From Pseudonocardia alaniniphila (GTDB lineage Bacteria > Actinomycetota > Actinomycetes > Mycobacteriales > Pseudonocardiaceae), in assembly GCF_022524485.1 (NCBI RefSeq), contig NZ_JAKXMK010000008.1:124001-188000 (forward strand): DNA of 64,000 nucleotides, in the 5' to 3' direction. The notes under the pieces are model-generated. The model saw only the letters and a program-made list of their open reading frames with translations. It made no database searches and was not told the DNA's origin. Positions 1 to 7,042 of this stretch are shown piece after piece (the first letter of the stretch is position 1; each line of letters begins with the position of its first letter). The position numbers were made by a program, and so were the translations under genes.

Positions 1-304
1 GCAGCTCGCCGTCCGTCGCCAGGTCGAGCAGCCGCGAACCCGGCCCGGGCGGGGTCGTCTTGATCATCATGTCGGCGGAGGGGATGAGCGGGTTGGTGCC
101 GCGCAGGTGGTCCTTGAGCCACACCAGGTCGGAGCCGAGCGCGCGCGGTGGCGGCCCGTCGTCACCGAGAGCCGCGCCCAGATGCTGGTTGATGTCGGCG
201 TCGATCGCGACGACCGGACGGCCGAGCTCGGCCAGGTAGCGGCTGAACACCGCCGCCGACGTCGTCTTCCCACTACCGCCCTTGCCGACGAACGCGATTC
301 GCAC
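1..304 (-). CDS. CooC/ParA-like P-loop ATPase, partial (C-terminus beyond left edge)
   Basis: Only the first 101 residues lie in the window. Read from a GTG at 304 the protein opens VRIAFVGKGGSGKTT: a deviant Walker A box (GKGGSGKT, residues 7-14) with the extra lysine typical of the ParA/MinD/CooC (SIMIBI) class, followed by the A' motif DAD at 35-37. Such ATPases act as dimeric switches in metal insertion (CooC for nickel), partitioning or anion transport. Immediately after DAD the sequence is INQHLG, closer to CooC-type maturation ATPases than to plasmid ParA, but the partner-binding part is missing. A metalloregulator-like palindrome lies 37 bp upstream of the start, which fits a metal-related role. 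Class is well supported; specific function is inference. Confidence 0.8.
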   Translation of the reverse strand, partial: MRIAFVGKGGSGKTTSAAVFSRYLAELGRPVVAIDADINQHLGAALGDDGPPPRALGSDLVWLKDHLRGTNPLIPSADMMIKTTPPGPGSRLLDLATDGEL

Positions 305-340
305 CCTGCCTCCCAAGATCGACTTTACGATACTCGGGAA

Positions 341-355
341 TGATAAGCATTATCA
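341..355. promoter_or_regulatory. Fur/Zur-like palindrome upstream of the ATPase gene
   Basis: TGATAAGCATTATCA is a perfect 6-3-6 inverted repeat and one of the few AT-rich patches in the region. It resembles the 7-1-7 boxes bound by Fur-family metalloregulators. It sits 37-51 bp upstream of the GTG of the CooC-like ATPase, the right place for an operator, and beyond the 3' end of the MFS gene. The regulator is not in the window. Confidence 0.45.
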
Positions 356-405
356 CTATCGGGTGACGGGCTCGGGTCCGGCGTGTGAGGCGCGTGTCGG
401 GACGG

Positions 406-1704
406 TCAGCGGGCGCGGCGCCGCGCGGCCAACAGCTCACGCAGCGGAGGCACCACAACACCGTCGACCGCCAGCTTGCGGCGAGCGCGACGGCGGGCCC
501 CCAGCACACCGACGAGCGCGAGGCCCCAGATCACGTACTGCACCATCCAGGCGCCCCGGAACGCGTCGGGGCTGTACCCACCGTCCGGACCGATCTGCCC
601 GAGCACCACACCCACCGCGAGCGACACGACCAGCGACGCGAAGAACCCGCCGACGTTCACGATGCCGACCGCCGCGCCCTGGCGGTGCCCGGGATTGAAG
701 GTGCGGGCGTAGTCGAAGCCCACCATCGACGCCGGGCCGCCCAGCGCCAGCACGCACACGAGCAGCACCAGCAGCCATCGCGGAGCCGGCGGCGGCACCG
801 CCAGCACGACCGTCCACATCACCGCGGTCGTCCCGATCACCGCGAGCACCAGCCACGACCGGCGCAGCGGGTGCCGGGCGGTGAACTCGCCGAACAGCGG
901 CCCCGCGACGATGCCGACGCCGACCAGCAGCGCGAGCATCGCGCTCGCCGCGGCGGACGAGAGCCCCTGGCCCACCACCAGGTACGGCACGCCCCAGAGC
1001 AGCGCGAACACCGTGCCCGAGAACTGCGTGCCCATATGGGTCCACAACCCGAGCCGGGTGCCCGGCTCCCGCCACGACGAGACGAGCCCGTCGACCACCT
1101 CACGGAGAGAGGCCGCCGGTGGCGGCGCGGGAGCACCCGGCGGCCGGTTGCGCACCACCGCCAGCGCCGCGAGCGCGACGGCCACCCCCAGCCCGGCGGC
1201 CGACGCGAACGCCGCGGTCCAGCCGGAGCCGTGCAGCAGCAGGGCGAGCGGCACGGCGCTCAGCACCTGTCCGAGCTGGCCGATCAAGCCGGTGAGCTGC
1301 GTCATCAGCGGCACTCGCCGGGCGGGGAACCAGGCCGTGACCACGGAGAGCACGCTGATGAACGTCAGCGCGTCGCCCGCGCCCACCAGCACGCGCGCGA
1401 GGATCGCCAGCGGCAGGTCGGTGGCGAGCGCGAGCATCAGTTGACCGGCGGCCATCGTGAACGCCCCGGCCACGACGAGCCGCCGGGCGCCGAACCGGTC
1501 GAGCAGCACACCGACGGGTATCTGGAGGCTGGCGTAGACGAGCAACTGCAGCACCACGAACCCGGACAGCGCCTCCGGACCTGCGGTGAAGCGGGCAGCC
1601 GCGTCGAGTCCGGCCACGCCGAAGGAGGTGCGATGCATGACGCCGACGAGATACGCGGCCAGACCGACAGCCCAGACCACCCAGACGCGATGATGCAGTT
1701 TCAT
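406..1704 (-). CDS. MFS transporter
   Basis: A 432-residue integral membrane protein with the hydrophobic pattern of about 12 transmembrane helices. The loop after helix 2 carries the MFS motif A (GVLLDRFGARRL, around residues 65-77), and the second half repeats the same layout. Substrate cannot be read from sequence; the fold and the N-terminal MHRTSFGVAG stretch resemble small-molecule exporters or nitrate/nitrite-type carriers annotated only as MFS in actinomycetes. The ATG at 1704 is preceded by a GGAGG only two bases away, which is tight but there is no better start. It is divergent from the PAC2 gene across a 152-bp spacer. Confidence 0.85.
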   Translation of the reverse strand: MKLHHRVWVVWAVGLAAYLVGVMHRTSFGVAGLDAAARFTAGPEALSGFVVLQLLVYASLQIPVGVLLDRFGARRLVVAGAFTMAAGQLMLALATDLPLAILARVLVGAGDALTFISVLSVVTAWFPARRVPLMTQLTGLIGQLGQVLSAVPLALLLHGSGWTAAFASAAGLGVAVALAALAVVRNRPPGAPAPPPAASLREVVDGLVSSWREPGTRLGLWTHMGTQFSGTVFALLWGVPYLVVGQGLSSAAASAMLALLVGVGIVAGPLFGEFTARHPLRRSWLVLAVIGTTAVMWTVVLAVPPPAPRWLLVLLVCVLALGGPASMVGFDYARTFNPGHRQGAAVGIVNVGGFFASLVVSLAVGVVLGQIGPDGGYSPDAFRGAWMVQYVIWGLALVGVLGARRRARRKLAVDGVVVPPLRELLAARRRAR

Positions 1705-1785
1705 TTCCTCCTCATGGTGCGGGCACGGATGCCCGAACGGGATGCTGTGCGGGGAAGTTCACGTTGCACGGGGGAGACTTGCTCG

Positions 1786-1799
1786 CCGGGGATCCCCGG
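1786..1799. promoter_or_regulatory. 14-bp perfect palindrome between divergent genes
   Basis: CCGGGGATCCCCGG is self-complementary over its full length and lies midway between the divergent MFS and PAC2 starts. Shorter arms GTTGCACGG (1763-1771) and CCGTGCGAC (1801-1809) flank it, matching at eight of nine positions. It could be an operator or simply a GC-rich accident. Confidence 0.25.
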
Positions 1800-1856
1800 A
1801 CCGTGCGACGTTGCAACGGGCGGGGTGGGACCCCGTCGAGGAACCGGAGGTGTGCG

Positions 1857-2819
1857 GTGCTGGACCCGGCTGAGCTCTACGAGGTGGCGGCTGACGCGCC
1901 GGAGGTCGACGAGCCCGTGCTACTCGTGGCGCTCGAAGGTTTCGTCGACGCGGGGAACGCGGCACAGCTGGCCGTCGACGCGATCCTGGCGGACCGTGAG
2001 GCACGGACGGTGGCGCGTTTCGACATCGACCAGCTCGTGGACTACCGATCGAGGCGGCCTCCTCTGCGCTTCGAGTCCGACCACTGGGCCGCCTACGAAC
2101 GGCCGCAGCTCGACGTCGTCGCACTGAAGGACACGGGCGACACCGACTACCTGCTGCTCACGGGGCCCGAGCCGGATGTGCAGTGGGAACGGTTCTGCGT
2201 CGCCGTCGAGCAGATCGTGCGCCGGTTCGGCGTGCGCCTGGTGATCAACCTCACCGCGATCCCGATGGCCGTGCCGCACACCCGTCCGATCGGCGTCACC
2301 GTCCACGGCACGCGGCCCGAGCTCACCGAGGGGCACGAGGCGTGGTTCGCCACGGCGCAGGTCCCCGGCAGCGCGGTGGGGCTGATGGAGTTCCGCCTCG
2401 GTGAGGCCGGGCTCGACGCGATGGGTTTCGCCGTCCACGTTCCGCACTACCTGGCGCGCGCGGAGTACCCGCAGGCCGCCCGGGTGCTGCTGGACCACAT
2501 CGGGATCGCCGCTGGGCTCTATCTGCCCACAGAAGGGCTGTCCAAGGCCGCTGAGCTCGCCGAGGCCGAGATCGCCGAGCAGGTGGCGGGCTCCGACGAG
2601 GTGCGCCAGGTCGTCCAGGCTCTGGAGCGGCAGTACGACACGGTGTCCACCGGCCGCGGCGACCGATCGAGTCTCGGCCTCTCGGGCGAGCTGCCCAGCG
2701 CCGACGAGCTCGCCGCCGAGGTGGAGCGGTTCCTGGCCGGCCACGACGACAAGGACAGCGACAGGGGCGGCGACAACGGGGAGGGCGACGAGGGACGGGG
2801 AGGCGCCCAGTCCAGCTGA
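1857..2819 (+). CDS. PAC2 family protein
   Basis: A 320-residue protein of the PAC2 (proteasome assembly chaperone 2) family, common in actinobacteria as Rv2125-like proteins of about 290-330 residues. The N-terminus (VLLVALEGFVDAGNAAQLA, roughly residues 20-38) is the family signature, and the central AIPMAVPHTRP and HVPHYLARAEYPQAA stretches are characteristic. The C-terminal 50 residues are charged and low in complexity (KDSDRGGDNGEGDEGRG). The frame is open further upstream, but the GTG at 1857 has a GGAGG six bases before it and begins where the family begins, so I chose it. Actinobacterial PAC2 proteins have no settled role; a link to proteasome biology is by homology only. Confidence 0.85.
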   Translation: MLDPAELYEVAADAPEVDEPVLLVALEGFVDAGNAAQLAVDAILADREARTVARFDIDQLVDYRSRRPPLRFESDHWAAYERPQLDVVALKDTGDTDYLLLTGPEPDVQWERFCVAVEQIVRRFGVRLVINLTAIPMAVPHTRPIGVTVHGTRPELTEGHEAWFATAQVPGSAVGLMEFRLGEAGLDAMGFAVHVPHYLARAEYPQAARVLLDHIGIAAGLYLPTEGLSKAAELAEAEIAEQVAGSDEVRQVVQALERQYDTVSTGRGDRSSLGLSGELPSADELAAEVERFLAGHDDKDSDRGGDNGEGDEGRGGAQSS

Positions 2820-2924
2820 ACCGCCCTGTGGACAACTCCTCGGCAGCGCGCCGCGCAGGCCCGTCGCCGTCGGTGGCGACGGTCACGGTTGCCCGGTCGG
2901 AGTCGACCGACCGAGGAGGAACCG

Positions 2925-3392
2925 ATGTGCTGGAAGTGCGACGACCCCGCCCTCACCCCCGAGGAGTACCTGGCGCGCATGGCCCGGCTGGTCCGGAAGC
3001 ACTGCTGGGTGGTGCAGGGCGTGCGCGGCGAGCGCGGCAGGCCCCCGTGGTCGTACACCGTGGGGCTCACGTCCCACCAGCGCCCGGAGCTCGTCACCAC
3101 CGGGCTGCCTGCGGCCCGGGCCGCAGCGCTGCTCGACGGCGTCGCGGCGCACCTGGTGCACGCCACCGCGCCGCCGCCGGGTGATCAGGTTCGGCTCGTC
3201 AGCGGGCCGCTCGTCGAGTTCGTCGAGGTCGACCATCCCGAGATCCACCTGGCCATGGCCCAGGCCCTCTACGGCGCCGCAGTGCGCGCGCTGCAAGTGG
3301 TGTGGGCCGACGACCACGACCACTGGCCGTGGGACGAGGGCTTCCGTGCACGCCAAGGCGGCCAGCCCGTGCTGGGCCGGCGGGCGAGATGA
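2925..3392 (+). CDS. DUF4262 domain protein
   Basis: A 155-residue protein beginning MCWKCDDPALTPEEYLARM, with the N-terminal CxxC, the central WSYTVGLT motif and the C-terminal WPWDEGF stretch of the DUF4262 family. Function of the family is unknown. The ATG at 2925 has an ideal GAGGAGG ribosome binding site; the longer in-frame reading from 2889 lacks one. The gene follows the PAC2 gene by 105 bp on the same strand and ends 20 bp from the convergent PDH-like gene. Confidence 0.8.
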   Translation: MCWKCDDPALTPEEYLARMARLVRKHCWVVQGVRGERGRPPWSYTVGLTSHQRPELVTTGLPAARAAALLDGVAAHLVHATAPPPGDQVRLVSGPLVEFVEVDHPEIHLAMAQALYGAAVRALQVVWADDHDHWPWDEGFRARQGGQPVLGRRAR

Positions 3393-3412
3393 GGCTCGCG
3401 TACCGGGACGGC

Positions 3413-5761
3413 TCAGGCGGTCAGGTCGAGCCCCGCACTCACGATGGTGCCCGCGTCCAGGCCGTGGTGGCGGTAGACGTCGTCGAGATCGCCGGACTGC
3501 CCGAACCGCGACACCCCCAGGTGGGCGGCCCGCACCTGGTTGATCCCCGCCAGGAAGGCCAGCGTGTGGGGGTGCCCGTCCAGCACGGTCACCAGCGGCG
3601 TCGCGCGGTGGGCCGGGAATGCGGCGTCGAGAATCCAGGTCTCCGCGTCCCCGCGTCCGCCGCGTGCCTGCTGCGCGTCGAACAGCAGCCCGGCGCTGGT
3701 CACGCAGACCACGTCGGTGGGTGTGCCCAGCCCCTCCAGCCGCTCGGCCGCGGCCAGTGCCTCCGGCACCACCGCACCCATCGCGGCGATGGTCAACGCG
3801 GGAGCCACGGCCCGCCCGTCCTGCGTGGCCCGGCGCAGCGGGTACGCACCGGCCACCACCTGGCGCCGGCGGCGCTCCCTGGCGGCGGGGTCGGTGGGCA
3901 CCGCGGCGAGCGTCTGGTCCACCGGACGGGTGGAGAGGCGCAGGTAGGCCGAGGTCCCGTCGGGGCGGCCGAGCCGGGCCAGCGACGCCAGCAGCGTCCA
4001 CTCCACGTCGATGGCGAAGGCGGGGTCGTAGCTGATGCAGCCGGGCTGCTCCAGCCCCACCGACGGCGTGCTGATCGACTGGTGCGCCCCGCCCTCCGGC
4101 GCGAGCGACACCCCCGACGGCGTACCGACGAGGATCGACTGGCCGCCCGCGTAGATCCCGAACGACCACGGTTCGAGCGCGCGCTCCACGAACGGGTCGT
4201 AGAGCACGCCGATCGGCAGCAGCGGCTCACCCCAGCGGCTCCAGGTGGCGCCCAGCTCCCCCAGCAACCCCACGAGGTTCGTCTCGGCGATACCCAGCTC
4301 GAGGTGCTGACCGGTCGGCCGCTCGCGCCAGTGCAGGATCGTCTCGGGATCGTCGGCGAACCAGTCCACCCGCTCGCGCGCCGACCACACCCCCACCTTG
4401 TTCACCCAGCCGCCGAGGTTCGTCGACGAGCTGACGTCCGGGCAGAGGGTCACCACCCGCCGGGCGGCCTCCGGTGCGGAGCGGGTGAGGTCGAGCAGCG
4501 CGCGGCCCAGCGCCGCCTGCGTCGTGGCGGTGCCCGAGGGCGTGCGGCCGATGTCGGCCGGGATCCCGGTCACGGCGCCCCGCACCACCGGTTCCCTGCG
4601 CAGCCGGGCACCCACCGAGGAGCAGAGCCGGGCCGCGGCGCTCCCCGCCGGGAACCGCGCCCACGGATCGTCCACGGAGGCTCCGACGACCGCGCCCAGC
4701 TGCTCCATCTGCTCGGTCGTGAGCAACGAGGAATGGTTCTGGGGGTGCCCCTCGCTCGCGAGCCCGTAGCCCTTCACCGTGTAGGCGAAGATCACCGTGG
4801 GGCGGGAGTCGTCGATCTCCGCGAAGGCGTCCCCGAGTGCGGCGAGGTCGTGGCCGCCGAGGTTGCGGATGGCGGCGTGCAGTGTCGCGTCGTCGAGTTC
4901 GGCCACGAGCCCGGCCAGCTCCGCGTCGTCGCCGGGCAGTCGCTCGCGCAGCTGGGCGGGGGTGCAGCGCAGCAGACGCTGGTACTCCGGGTTCGGCATC
5001 TCGTCGATCCGGCGCCGCAGGGCAGGGCCGCCGGGCCGGGTGAAGAGCTTCTCGAGCAGCCGCCCGTACTTCACGGTGAGCACCTGCCAGCCGGCGGCGT
5101 CGAACATGCCCTGCAGCCGGGGGGTCCCGATGTTGGGCACCACGCGGTCGAGCGACTGCCGGTTGAGGTCGACGATCCACACCACCTCGCCCAGCTCGGC
5201 CACCATGGGGTCGAGGATCGCCTCCCAGCAGGCGCCCTCGTCGAGCTCGGCGTCCCCCACCAGGGAGTACTGGCGACCCGTCCCCGGGTCGGCTCCGAGG
5301 GAGGTGACGTACCGGCGGGCGAGGGCCCCCCAGATCGGGGCGGTCGCGCCGATGCCGACCGAACCGGTGGAGTAGTCCACGGGGTCGGGGTCCTTGGAGC
5401 GGCTCGGGTAGCTCTGCAGTCCGCCGTACTCGCGCAGGGTGGTCAGGTAGCGCTCGTCGAGCTCCCCGAGCAGGTAGTTGATCGCGTGCAGCACCGGCGA
5501 GGCGTGCGGCTTCACCGACACCCGGTCGCCGCTGCGCAGGTGCTCGAACCAGAGCGCCGTCATGATCGTCACCATCGACGCACTCGACGCCTGGTGTCCG
5601 CCCACCTTCAGCCCACTCGGATTCGGGCGCACGCGGTTGGCGTGGTGCACGATCGCGGTGGCGAGCCAGAGCACGCGCTGCTCGATCTCGCGCAGCACCT
5701 CCGACGGATCGGCTCCGGACGCACCCCCGGCGACGCCCGTCCGGTCCTCAATGCTCGTCAT
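3413..5761 (-). CDS. Transketolase-fold / pyruvate dehydrogenase E1-like enzyme
   Basis: A 782-residue thiamine diphosphate enzyme resembling homodimeric PDH E1 (AceE, usually about 900 residues), with PP, Pyr and transketolase C-terminal domains. Visible signatures are GGHQASSASMVTIMTALWF near the N-terminus, the ThDP/Mg motif GDAELDEG followed about 30 residues later by NRQSLDRV, and ELGIAETNLVGLLGELG in the Pyr domain. No E2 or E3 gene is near, so whether it oxidises pyruvate or another 2-oxo acid is open; 'transketolase' would be the safe label. I chose ATG 5761 because AGGAGGG precedes it; the frame stays open further upstream into the Lrp gene. It is divergent from an Lrp regulator with a perfect palindrome between them, suggesting control by an amino or keto acid signal. 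Confidence 0.8.
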   Translation of the reverse strand: MTSIEDRTGVAGGASGADPSEVLREIEQRVLWLATAIVHHANRVRPNPSGLKVGGHQASSASMVTIMTALWFEHLRSGDRVSVKPHASPVLHAINYLLGELDERYLTTLREYGGLQSYPSRSKDPDPVDYSTGSVGIGATAPIWGALARRYVTSLGADPGTGRQYSLVGDAELDEGACWEAILDPMVAELGEVVWIVDLNRQSLDRVVPNIGTPRLQGMFDAAGWQVLTVKYGRLLEKLFTRPGGPALRRRIDEMPNPEYQRLLRCTPAQLRERLPGDDAELAGLVAELDDATLHAAIRNLGGHDLAALGDAFAEIDDSRPTVIFAYTVKGYGLASEGHPQNHSSLLTTEQMEQLGAVVGASVDDPWARFPAGSAAARLCSSVGARLRREPVVRGAVTGIPADIGRTPSGTATTQAALGRALLDLTRSAPEAARRVVTLCPDVSSSTNLGGWVNKVGVWSARERVDWFADDPETILHWRERPTGQHLELGIAETNLVGLLGELGATWSRWGEPLLPIGVLYDPFVERALEPWSFGIYAGGQSILVGTPSGVSLAPEGGAHQSISTPSVGLEQPGCISYDPAFAIDVEWTLLASLARLGRPDGTSAYLRLSTRPVDQTLAAVPTDPAARERRRRQVVAGAYPLRRATQDGRAVAPALTIAAMGAVVPEALAAAERLEGLGTPTDVVCVTSAGLLFDAQQARGGRGDAETWILDAAFPAHRATPLVTVLDGHPHTLAFLAGINQVRAAHLGVSRFGQSGDLDDVYRHHGLDAGTIVSAGLDLTA

Positions 5762-5834
5762 CACGCCCTCCTGACCAAAGTTGCCGCTCAACTGCACCAT
5801 CACCACGATGACTGCACAACTGATGGCGGCATGA

Positions 5835-5851
5835 TTGAGCAGACTGCTCAA
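5835..5851. promoter_or_regulatory. 17-bp perfect palindrome, likely Lrp-family operator
   Basis: TTGAGCAGACTGCTCAA is an 8-1-8 perfect inverted repeat in the 125-bp spacer between the divergent PDH-like and Lrp genes. It lies 74 bp from one start and 36 bp from the other. Lrp/AsnC proteins bind palindromes of about 13-17 bp in exactly this arrangement, so it is the best candidate for the autoregulatory and target operator. Confidence 0.6.
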
Positions 5852-5886
5852 GAACAAACGATCAGCGTGGGAAAGGAGCGGGCAGA

Positions 5887-6393
5887 ATGCGCAACGCGGA
5901 GGGTGTCGACGCCACCGACGCGCGATTGCTGCTCGCGCTCGACGAGAGCCCACGGGCGTCGGTGCTCGCGCTGGCGGAGCGGCTCGGGCTATCCCGCAAC
6001 ACGGTGCAGGCCCGGCTGTCGGGGCTCGAGGCGCGGGGCGCGGTCAGGTCGTTCGAGCGCCGGATCGACCCAGCCGCGCTCGGCTACCCGCTCACCGCCT
6101 TCGTCACGGTGCAGGTCGTGCAGCGCCGGCTCGACGAGGTGGCAGCAGCGCTCTCCGAGGTGCCGGAGGTGGTGGAGGTGCTCGGGCTGTCCGGACCGGC
6201 CGACCTGCTGGTCCAGGTCGTCGCCCGCGACGCCGACGACCTGTACCGCATCGCCGGCCAGTTGCTCGCCACGGAGGGGGTCGAGCGCACCAACACCTCC
6301 CTCGTGATGCGCACGCTCGTGGAACACCGCCTCTCCCCGCTGCTGCAGCGTGTCGCCGAGCAGCAGCGCTCCGGGCAATCGGGGCCGCAGTGA
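5887..6393 (+). CDS. Lrp/AsnC family transcriptional regulator
   Basis: A 168-residue regulator. The N-terminal winged HTH covers about residues 8-55 (DATDARLLLALDESPRAS, then LAERLGLSRNTVQARLSGLE as recognition unit), and the RAM/AsnC ligand domain covers about 70-150 (GYPLTAFVTVQV, GPADLLVQVVARD). Start ATG 5887 is preceded by AAAGGAG. Divergent placement next to the PDH-like gene, with a palindrome between, makes that gene the probable target; the effector is unknown. Confidence 0.92.
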   Translation: MRNAEGVDATDARLLLALDESPRASVLALAERLGLSRNTVQARLSGLEARGAVRSFERRIDPAALGYPLTAFVTVQVVQRRLDEVAAALSEVPEVVEVLGLSGPADLLVQVVARDADDLYRIAGQLLATEGVERTNTSLVMRTLVEHRLSPLLQRVAEQQRSGQSGPQ

Positions 6394-6467
6394 GGTAGTT
6401 CCGCGGCGAGCCACAACCCGCTCGACCTGGCACTGCGCACGCGGCGGTGATGGGTGACGATCACGCC

Positions 6468-6872
6468 ATGAGCAAACCGAAACGCGAGCTGGCACCCGAG
6501 ATCGTCGAGATGCTGCACCGGGCCAACCCTGCGGTGATCGGCACCGTGCGCAGCGACGGGGCACCGGTCACCGTGGCCACCTGGTACCTCTTCCGCGACG
6601 GAGAGCTCCTGGTGAACATGGACGCGCAGCGCCGTCGCCTCGACCACATCCGCCGCGACCCCCGCGTGTCGATCACGGTGCTCGACGGCGACGACTGGGG
6701 CAGCCACGTCAGCCTGCAGGGCAGGCTGACCCTGCACGACGATCCCGATCTGCGCGACATCGACGAGATCGCCCAGCACTACATCGGCAAGCCGTACCCG
6801 CAACGGGACCGGCCCCGCGTCACCGGCGTGCTCGAGATCGAGACCTGGCACGGGTGGGGCCGTTTCGCCTGA
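6468..6872 (+). CDS. PPOX-class F420/FMN-dependent flavin-binding protein
   Basis: A 134-residue split-beta-barrel protein of the pyridoxamine-5'-phosphate-oxidase-like superfamily. The order is typical: ANPAVIGTVRSDGAPVTVATWYLF (strands 1-3), then RRRLDHIRRDPRVSITVLD and the closing VTGVLEIETWHGWGRF. Actinobacterial members mostly use F420 or FMN, and annotation as 'PPOX class F420-dependent oxidoreductase' is usual. Start is uncertain: ATG 6468 matches the family N-terminus, while ATG 6450 would add six residues; neither has a strong ribosome binding site. Monocistronic on present evidence. Confidence 0.8.
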   Translation: MSKPKRELAPEIVEMLHRANPAVIGTVRSDGAPVTVATWYLFRDGELLVNMDAQRRRLDHIRRDPRVSITVLDGDDWGSHVSLQGRLTLHDDPDLRDIDEIAQHYIGKPYPQRDRPRVTGVLEIETWHGWGRFA

Positions 6873-6934
6873 CCGGCAGGTTTCACGTTCCCGCCTTCCA
6901 GGCAACGAGAAGGTTGCGGTAGTCCGCACTCAAG

Positions 6935-6963
6935 TTGACGGCGCCACGTCGGGGACGCAATGT
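6935..6963 (+). promoter_or_regulatory. Candidate sigma-70-type promoter of the BCCT gene
   Basis: TTGACG at 6935-6940 and CAATGT at 6958-6963 are 17 bp apart, 80 bp before the transporter start. The -35 is good, the -10 poor. Confidence 0.3.
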
Positions 6964-7042
6964 GGCCCATCCGCGAACGTCGCCCGTTCATCCGCTTCAT
7001 CCGCACGTGAGGGGGATGCCCCGCCCAGCGGGGCCGCAGACC

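Noticed and set aside
3302-6307. 1001-codon plus-strand open frame opposite the PDH-like gene
   Set aside because: Composition is that of an antisense shadow; it runs through DUF4262, the PDH-like gene and into the Lrp gene in other frames.
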